Of a stretch of DNA of 64,000 nt, positions 60,286-64,000 are shown piece by piece. Made by a program: the position numbers and the translations under genes. The notes under the pieces were generated by a model that was not told the DNA's origin, searched no databases, and was given only the letters and a program-made list of their open reading frames with translations. Position 1 is the stretch's first letter. Every line of letters begins with the position of its first letter. Source of the stretch: Spirochaetaceae bacterium (lineage in GTDB: Bacteria > Spirochaetota > Spirochaetia > Treponematales > Treponemataceae); assembly GCA_017614995.1 (NCBI GenBank), contig JAGAAX010000014.1, positions 62,001 through 126,000 of the forward strand, given 5' to 3'.

Positions 60286-61836
60286 TTATTCTGTTACAAG
60301 ATTTTCAGATTTGCCGGAATTGATGATTTCCGCCATAATCTTTTCCTGTGTGGCTTCTTTGCCGTCCATTTCTGCAATCATTCTGCCTTCGTTCATAACA
60401 TAAATACGGTCGCACATTCCCAACAGCTCAGGCATTTCGGAAGAAATCATAATAACTGATTTGCCCTCCGCAACCATACGGTTAATGATACAGTAAATTT
60501 CGTACTTAGCACCAACGTCAATACCGCGGGTCGGTTCATCCAGAATGAGGATATCCGGTTCTGCAAACAGCCATTTGCCTACAAGAACTTTCTGCATGTT
60601 TCCGCCGGAAAGGTTTCCGACATCTTCCATTACAGTAGCGCATTTTGTATGCATCTCTTTGGCCATTTCTTCGGAATATGCACGTTCCTTATCAAAGTCT
60701 ATGATATAATTCTTTGATATTTTTTCAGGCTTTGCGGCTGTAGTGTTCTTACAGATTGACTCTGTAAGAATAAGGCCGTTGCCTTTTCGGTCTTCTGTAA
60801 CATATGCAAGACCTGCTTTAATAGCTGATTTTACGTTCGGGAATGAAACTTCTTTTCCGTTCATAAAAATCTGTCCGCGTATGTTTGTTCCGTAAGAGCG
60901 TCCGAAAATACTCATTGAAAGCTCTGTTCGTCCTGCACCCATAAGACCAGAAATTCCGAGAACCTCACCTTTTCTAAGGTTGAAGTTAACGTTGTCGCAA
61001 ACCTTAATGTCGTCAAATACAGGATGATCAACACACCAGTTCTTAACTTCAAAACAGATGTCGCCGATGTGCGACTCACGTTTCGGGAAGCGGTCTGTAA
61101 TGCTGCGTCCAACCATAGCAGAAATGATTGTATCTTCAGAGAAATCGTCTTTTTTCTTATCAAGCGAAGTTATAGAAGAACCGTCGCGAATAACTGTAAT
61201 TTTATCTGCGACATACGAAACTTCATTCAATTTATGTGAAATGATGATTGATGTCATACCCTGCTTTTTGAATTCAAGCAGAAGGTCAAGCAGATGTTTT
61301 GCTTCATTGTCATTAAGAGAAGCTGTAGGCTCATCAAGAATAAGAAGCTTTACATTTTTTCCAAGTGCTTTTGCAATTTCAACAAGCTGCTGTTTTCCGA
61401 CACCAATATCTTTGATTAATGTCTTTGATGAATCTTTCAGTCCAACCATGTTCAAAAGCTCGTCTGCTTTATCAAATGTTTCGGACCAGTTTATTTTTGC
61501 TTTTGTTCCTCTTTCGTTTCCAAGGAACATATTTTCACCGATGGTAAGAAGCGGAACTAATGCAAGTTCCTGATGAATAATAACTATACCTTTTGCTTCA
61601 CTATCTCTGATTGTTTGGAATTTACAGACTTCACCATTATAGATGATGTCGCCTTCGTATGTTCCATATGGGTAAATACCACTCAAAACATTCATCAGGG
61701 TTGATTTTCCGGCACCGTTCTCACCTACAATTGCGTGAACTTCGCCTTCCTCAACAACCAGATTAACATTGTCAAGAGCTTTTACACCAGGAAATACCTT
61801 GGTAATATTTTTCATTTCCAATAATGTTTTAGCCAT
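60286..61836 (-). CDS. mmsA: Multiple-monosaccharide ABC transporter ATPase
   Basis: A 516-residue fused double ATPase that powers sugar uptake. NBD1 has Walker A GENGAGKST and Walker B LLILDEPTASL; its signature is weak (VGKQQL). NBD2 has a degenerate Walker A (GLMGAGRTE) and a good LSGGNMQKV signature with ILILDEPTRGID. This asymmetry is normal for MglA/RbsA/GguA-type ATPases. AGAGG precedes ATG 61836. It lies between the binding protein gene and the permease gene. Confidence 0.96.
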   Translation of the reverse strand: MAKTLLEMKNITKVFPGVKALDNVNLVVEEGEVHAIVGENGAGKSTLMNVLSGIYPYGTYEGDIIYNGEVCKFQTIRDSEAKGIVIIHQELALVPLLTIGENMFLGNERGTKAKINWSETFDKADELLNMVGLKDSSKTLIKDIGVGKQQLVEIAKALGKNVKLLILDEPTASLNDNEAKHLLDLLLEFKKQGMTSIIISHKLNEVSYVADKITVIRDGSSITSLDKKKDDFSEDTIISAMVGRSITDRFPKRESHIGDICFEVKNWCVDHPVFDDIKVCDNVNFNLRKGEVLGISGLMGAGRTELSMSIFGRSYGTNIRGQIFMNGKEVSFPNVKSAIKAGLAYVTEDRKGNGLILTESICKNTTAAKPEKISKNYIIDFDKERAYSEEMAKEMHTKCATVMEDVGNLSGGNMQKVLVGKWLFAEPDILILDEPTRGIDVGAKYEIYCIINRMVAEGKSVIMISSEMPELLGMCDRIYVMNEGRMIAEMDGKEATQEKIMAEIINSGKSENLVTE

Positions 61837-61867
61837 TGGAACCTCTCTTTCTTTGCCTTAAATCGTT

Positions 61868-61902
61868 ATAAAAAAGAGGCTGTCCACAAGTGTTAGACAG
61901 CC
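61868..61902 (-). terminator. Attenuating terminator between chvE and mmsA
   Basis: GGCTGTC (61878-61884) pairs with GACAGCC (61896-61902), followed on the minus strand by a T-rich run (61868-61876). Its place inside the operon suggests partial termination, which would give more binding protein than membrane components. Confidence 0.8.
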
Positions 61903-61923
61903 CCTTTATCAAGTCAGTTCAAA

Positions 61924-63009
61924 CTACTTGAGCTGAGATTCTGTATAGTAACCAGAATCGATAAGCAATTCTTTGTAGTTTTCTTTTGAACCGTAAACTG
62001 GTTCACAAAGGAATGAAGGAACAACGCCTGTTCCGTTGTCATATGTCTTTGTATCATTTACAGGTGGTTCAGAACCTTTCATGATTGCATCAACCATTTC
62101 AACAACTTTAGAAGCAAGTGTACGTGTATCTTTGAAGATAGACATAGCCTGTGTTCCAGCGAGCATGTTCTTAACAGCTACGATATCACAGTCCTGACCA
62201 GTGATGATTGGGAAGTTAGAAGCATCGTAACCAGCAGAAATAAGAGCGTTTGTTACACCGTTAGCTGTTGAGTCGTTTGAACAGTAAACAGCATCAAGTT
62301 TTGTTCCTTTTGGACCATACTTGTTAGATGTAATAAGGTTTTCCATTCTCTTCTGTGCTTCTTCTGTAGACCAGTTCAATGTAGCACACTGAGCTTTTGC
62401 TGTCTGGCCAGATGGACAAACGATTACACCTTTGTCGAGATATGGCTTAAGAACGTCCATAGCACCGCCAAAGAAGAAGTTGATGTTGTTGTCACCTGGG
62501 TCACCTGTGAAGAATTCCATGTAAACAGGATCAGATGCTGAGCGTGATTTAAGACCAAGTTTGTCTACGAGGTAGTCGCCCTGGATTGTACCAACTTTGT
62601 AGTTGTCGAATGTTGCATAGTAAGAAACAGCTTTTGTGTTCATAATAAGGCGGTCATAAGCGATAACCTTAATATTCTTTTTCTGTGCTGATTCAAGAAC
62701 GTTAGAAAGTGAGTTACCGTCGATAGATGCGATAACGAGAACTTTACAACCACTTGTAATCATGTTTTCAAGCTGTGATACCTGTGTGTTGATATCGTTT
62801 GCTGCGAACTGAAGGTCTACTGTGTAACCAGCTTTTTCAAGCTGAGCCTTCATGTTTGAACCGTCCTGGTTCCAGCGCTGCAAGTCTTTTGTAGGCATTG
62901 AAACGCCAACTTTTGTTGAGCTAGAGCCACCGTTTTTGCCGCTACAGCTAACAAACAGACCTGTGAAGGCAATGCTCAAAACCAAAAGAGCACAAATAAT
63001 TTTTTTCAT
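61924..63009 (-). CDS. chvE: Multiple-monosaccharide substrate-binding lipoprotein (ChvE-like)
   Basis: A 361-residue periplasmic binding protein. The signal sequence ends in a relaxed lipobox (FVSC, Cys22). The mature part follows ChvE closely: VGVSMPTKDLQRWNQDG, VIAYDRLIMNT, FFTGDPGDNNINFFFGG and VNDTKTYDNGTGVVPS. ChvE binds several aldose sugars (glucose, galactose, arabinose, xylose). AAGGAG lies 9 nt ahead of ATG 63009. It is the first gene of the operon. Confidence 0.95.
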   Translation of the reverse strand: MKKIICALLVLSIAFTGLFVSCSGKNGGSSSTKVGVSMPTKDLQRWNQDGSNMKAQLEKAGYTVDLQFAANDINTQVSQLENMITSGCKVLVIASIDGNSLSNVLESAQKKNIKVIAYDRLIMNTKAVSYYATFDNYKVGTIQGDYLVDKLGLKSRSASDPVYMEFFTGDPGDNNINFFFGGAMDVLKPYLDKGVIVCPSGQTAKAQCATLNWSTEEAQKRMENLITSNKYGPKGTKLDAVYCSNDSTANGVTNALISAGYDASNFPIITGQDCDIVAVKNMLAGTQAMSIFKDTRTLASKVVEMVDAIMKGSEPPVNDTKTYDNGTGVVPSFLCEPVYGSKENYKELLIDSGYYTESQLK

Positions 63010-63039
63010 AAGAAAATCTCCTTTCCTTTTTTTGCAAAA

Positions 63040-63069
63040 ATCATAAAATTCATGTGCAAATCAGTACAA
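63040..63069 (-). promoter_or_regulatory. Promoter of the chvE operon
   Basis: TTGTAC (63064-63069) and TATGAT (63040-63045) are 18 bp apart on the minus strand, ahead of the AAGGAG of chvE. Confidence 0.45.
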
Positions 63070-63235
63070 AGCACACTCCTAAAATGATTTTTGTGTTTTT
63101 CTTGTTAAGTGTATTATGTAATGGAATTATTGATAAATCTTCGGATTTTTTTGCTGACTTTTAGGACAATTTTCTTTTTGAGAGCTTCTTTTTCAGCACG
63201 ACAAGGATTTTTTTGTGCTTGTATTTGTGCTAAAG

Positions 63236-63460
63236 TGTTTCGCATTAGACTTATCTACAATTATAGAATCATCTGGCGAAACGACCAAGTTTACGCAAGC
63301 GTAAACTTGTAACTGGTGCACAACGTCCATCTTTTCGAGGCTCTTTTCGCATAAGCTTTATCTACGAACAAAGTCTATCTGGCGAAAAGTGTCTGTTTTT
63401 GCTTTACAAAAACAGACAGGCTGTGTGACAAAACCGGCGGCTTGTATACACCGCCACCAT
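63236..63460 (-). repeat. Structured dispersed repeat, copy 3 (longest)
   Basis: Read on the minus strand, it has the same head as copy 2. Its stems are CAAGTTTACG/CGTAAACTTG (63286-63295 with 63300-63309), GTTTCGC/GCGAAAC (63236-63242 with 63276-63282), CTTTTCGC/GCGAAAAG (63343-63350 with 63382-63389), and an 11-bp GTCTGTTTTTG stem (63391-63401 with 63407-63417). Stem bases differ from copy 2 on both sides, so pairing is kept. Confidence 0.75.
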
Positions 63461-63487
63461 CATTAGGCAATCTACAACGGAAGGCTC

Positions 63488-64000
63488 TTATTTCTTCGGA
63501 GTGCCGAGGGGGGCAAAATCGTTTACGTCTATGCAGTAGGTAATGCCGATGCCCTTAGTCTGAAGACATGGCAGAGAGCGCACCGCATCAAGAATTGCGT
63601 CTGCCTTAGATTTTTCGGCAAGAATAAGAAGCATTTCTTTTTCAGGCACAATCGTAATGCCGAAGAATTTTGCGTCATCTTCTCTGCCTGTGCCGCGCGC
63701 ATTTATTATTGTTCCACCGCCGGCACCGGCTTTTCTTGTGGCTGCCATCGCGTCGTCTGCAAAACCTGCATTAACGATAATACTGATTAATGTGTGTGTT
63801 GCATCTGTCATACTGGAACCTTCCTTTTGAATGTTTATGCTTGAATTTTTAAGAAATTTCTCTACGTCAATTGTGAAAACAATGCCGAAACCGCTTTTTT
63901 CTTTTGCGGCTTCTTGAAGAACGGCTGCGCGCACCACGTCATACAGCTCATCGTCAAGAAGCATATAAATCAAATCTTTGCGGGTGTCACCCAAACCGAG
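63488..64000 (-). CDS. PII-like signalling protein with two domains, partial at the 5' end
   Basis: The frame is open to the right edge, so the start lies outside the window; at least 170 residues are present. The N-terminal visible part (KDLIYMLLDDELYDVVRAAV, KSGFGIVFTID) ends one PII-like ferredoxin-fold domain. The second (about residues 65-160) has GAGGGTIINARGTG, FFGITIVPEKEMLLIL and KGIGITYCIDV, the pattern of the P-II family regulators found next to DUF1538 membrane proteins. Such proteins sense nucleotides or metabolites and control a membrane partner; that partner would be beyond the window. Confidence 0.85.
   Translation of the reverse strand, partial: LGLGDTRKDLIYMLLDDELYDVVRAAVLQEAAKEKSGFGIVFTIDVEKFLKNSSINIQKEGSSMTDATHTLISIIVNAGFADDAMAATRKAGAGGGTIINARGTGREDDAKFFGITIVPEKEMLLILAEKSKADAILDAVRSLPCLQTKGIGITYCIDVNDFAPLGTPKK

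Larger units (their letters stand above)
63010..63487. other. 478-bp intergenic region upstream of chvE
   Basis: It holds the chvE promoter, then copy 3 of the structured repeat and further palindromes up to about 63460. A short plus-strand open frame at 63109-63312 reads through the repeat, has no Shine-Dalgarno and is not considered a gene. Confidence 0.7.

Noticed and set aside
63109-63312. Plus-strand open frame of 67 codons
   Set aside because: No Shine-Dalgarno, and it runs through a structured repeat and its hairpins; composition is not protein-like.

Overview
The window looks like a chromosomal segment of a spirochaete, most likely a gut, rumen or oral Treponema. This is inferred from gene content and not proven. 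It is a moderately AT-rich genome with many lipoproteins carrying relaxed lipoboxes. It has a ChvE/MmsAB monosaccharide importer, a DUF3160 lipoprotein, a TPR plus LamG pair, an alpha-2-macroglobulin/PBP1C pair, [FeFe]-hydrogenase genes, and a cassette array of the kind known from the Treponema denticola chromosomal integron. No rRNA, tRNA, CRISPR array, transposase or integrase was seen.

Layout. 1-3.1 kb: a heterodimeric ABC exporter pair (the second gene is cut by the window edge) and an O-methyltransferase. 3.3-8.3 kb: a secreted protein, then a large TPR protein translationally coupled to a LamG-like exported protein. 8.3-11.5 kb: uvrC and a DUF4143 ATPase. 11.5-17.1 kb: an operon of two ABC exporter halves plus an ABC-F protein. 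17.1-18.2 kb: a periplasmic beta-propeller. 18.2-23.7 kb: AT-rich accessory genes all on the minus strand, separated by attC-like imperfect palindromes. They include a MazF toxin pair, an HNH nuclease, a PD-(D/E)XK-like protein and a YARHG protein. 23.7-25 kb: a peptidase gene broken by a structured repeat, then a HAD hydrolase. 25-28.9 kb: an accessory island between two 40-bp direct repeats. It holds a PIN-domain toxin pair, a DUF3024 protein, an HNH gene sitting inside the remains of a DNA methyltransferase, and a RhuM protein. 29-30.6 kb: groL. 30.8-35.7 kb: a five-gene H2-sensing/[FeFe]-hydrogenase operon. 35.9-37.8 kb: a YtrA-type GntR regulator with an ABC pair. 38-41.6 kb: GNAT, an NhaD-like transporter with a cytidylate-kinase-like protein, and a diguanylate cyclase. 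41.8-44.4 kb: gmd, fcl and rnhA. 45-50.7 kb: DUF3160 lipoprotein, Memo-like protein, a secreted protein and an EEP-family nuclease. 50.8-58.8 kb: A2M and PBP1C. 59-63 kb: the monosaccharide ABC importer. The right edge holds a partial PII-like protein.

Three genome-scale patterns stand out. First, six genes with no Shine-Dalgarno sequence have a good promoter placed so that transcription should begin at or next to the start codon, which suggests leaderless mRNAs. Second, several families of structured, non-coding repeats sit between genes; one family has three copies with compensatory stem changes. Third, the accessory genes seem to arrive as promoter-poor cassettes in one orientation, with attC-like sites at their 3' ends and short GC-rich hairpins ahead of their first genes. 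The hydrogen-sensing operon is the most coherent signalling system: two thioredoxin-like [2Fe-2S] proteins, a PAS-bearing sensory hydrogenase, a SpoIIE-type phosphatase and a group B-like hydrogenase in one transcription unit.
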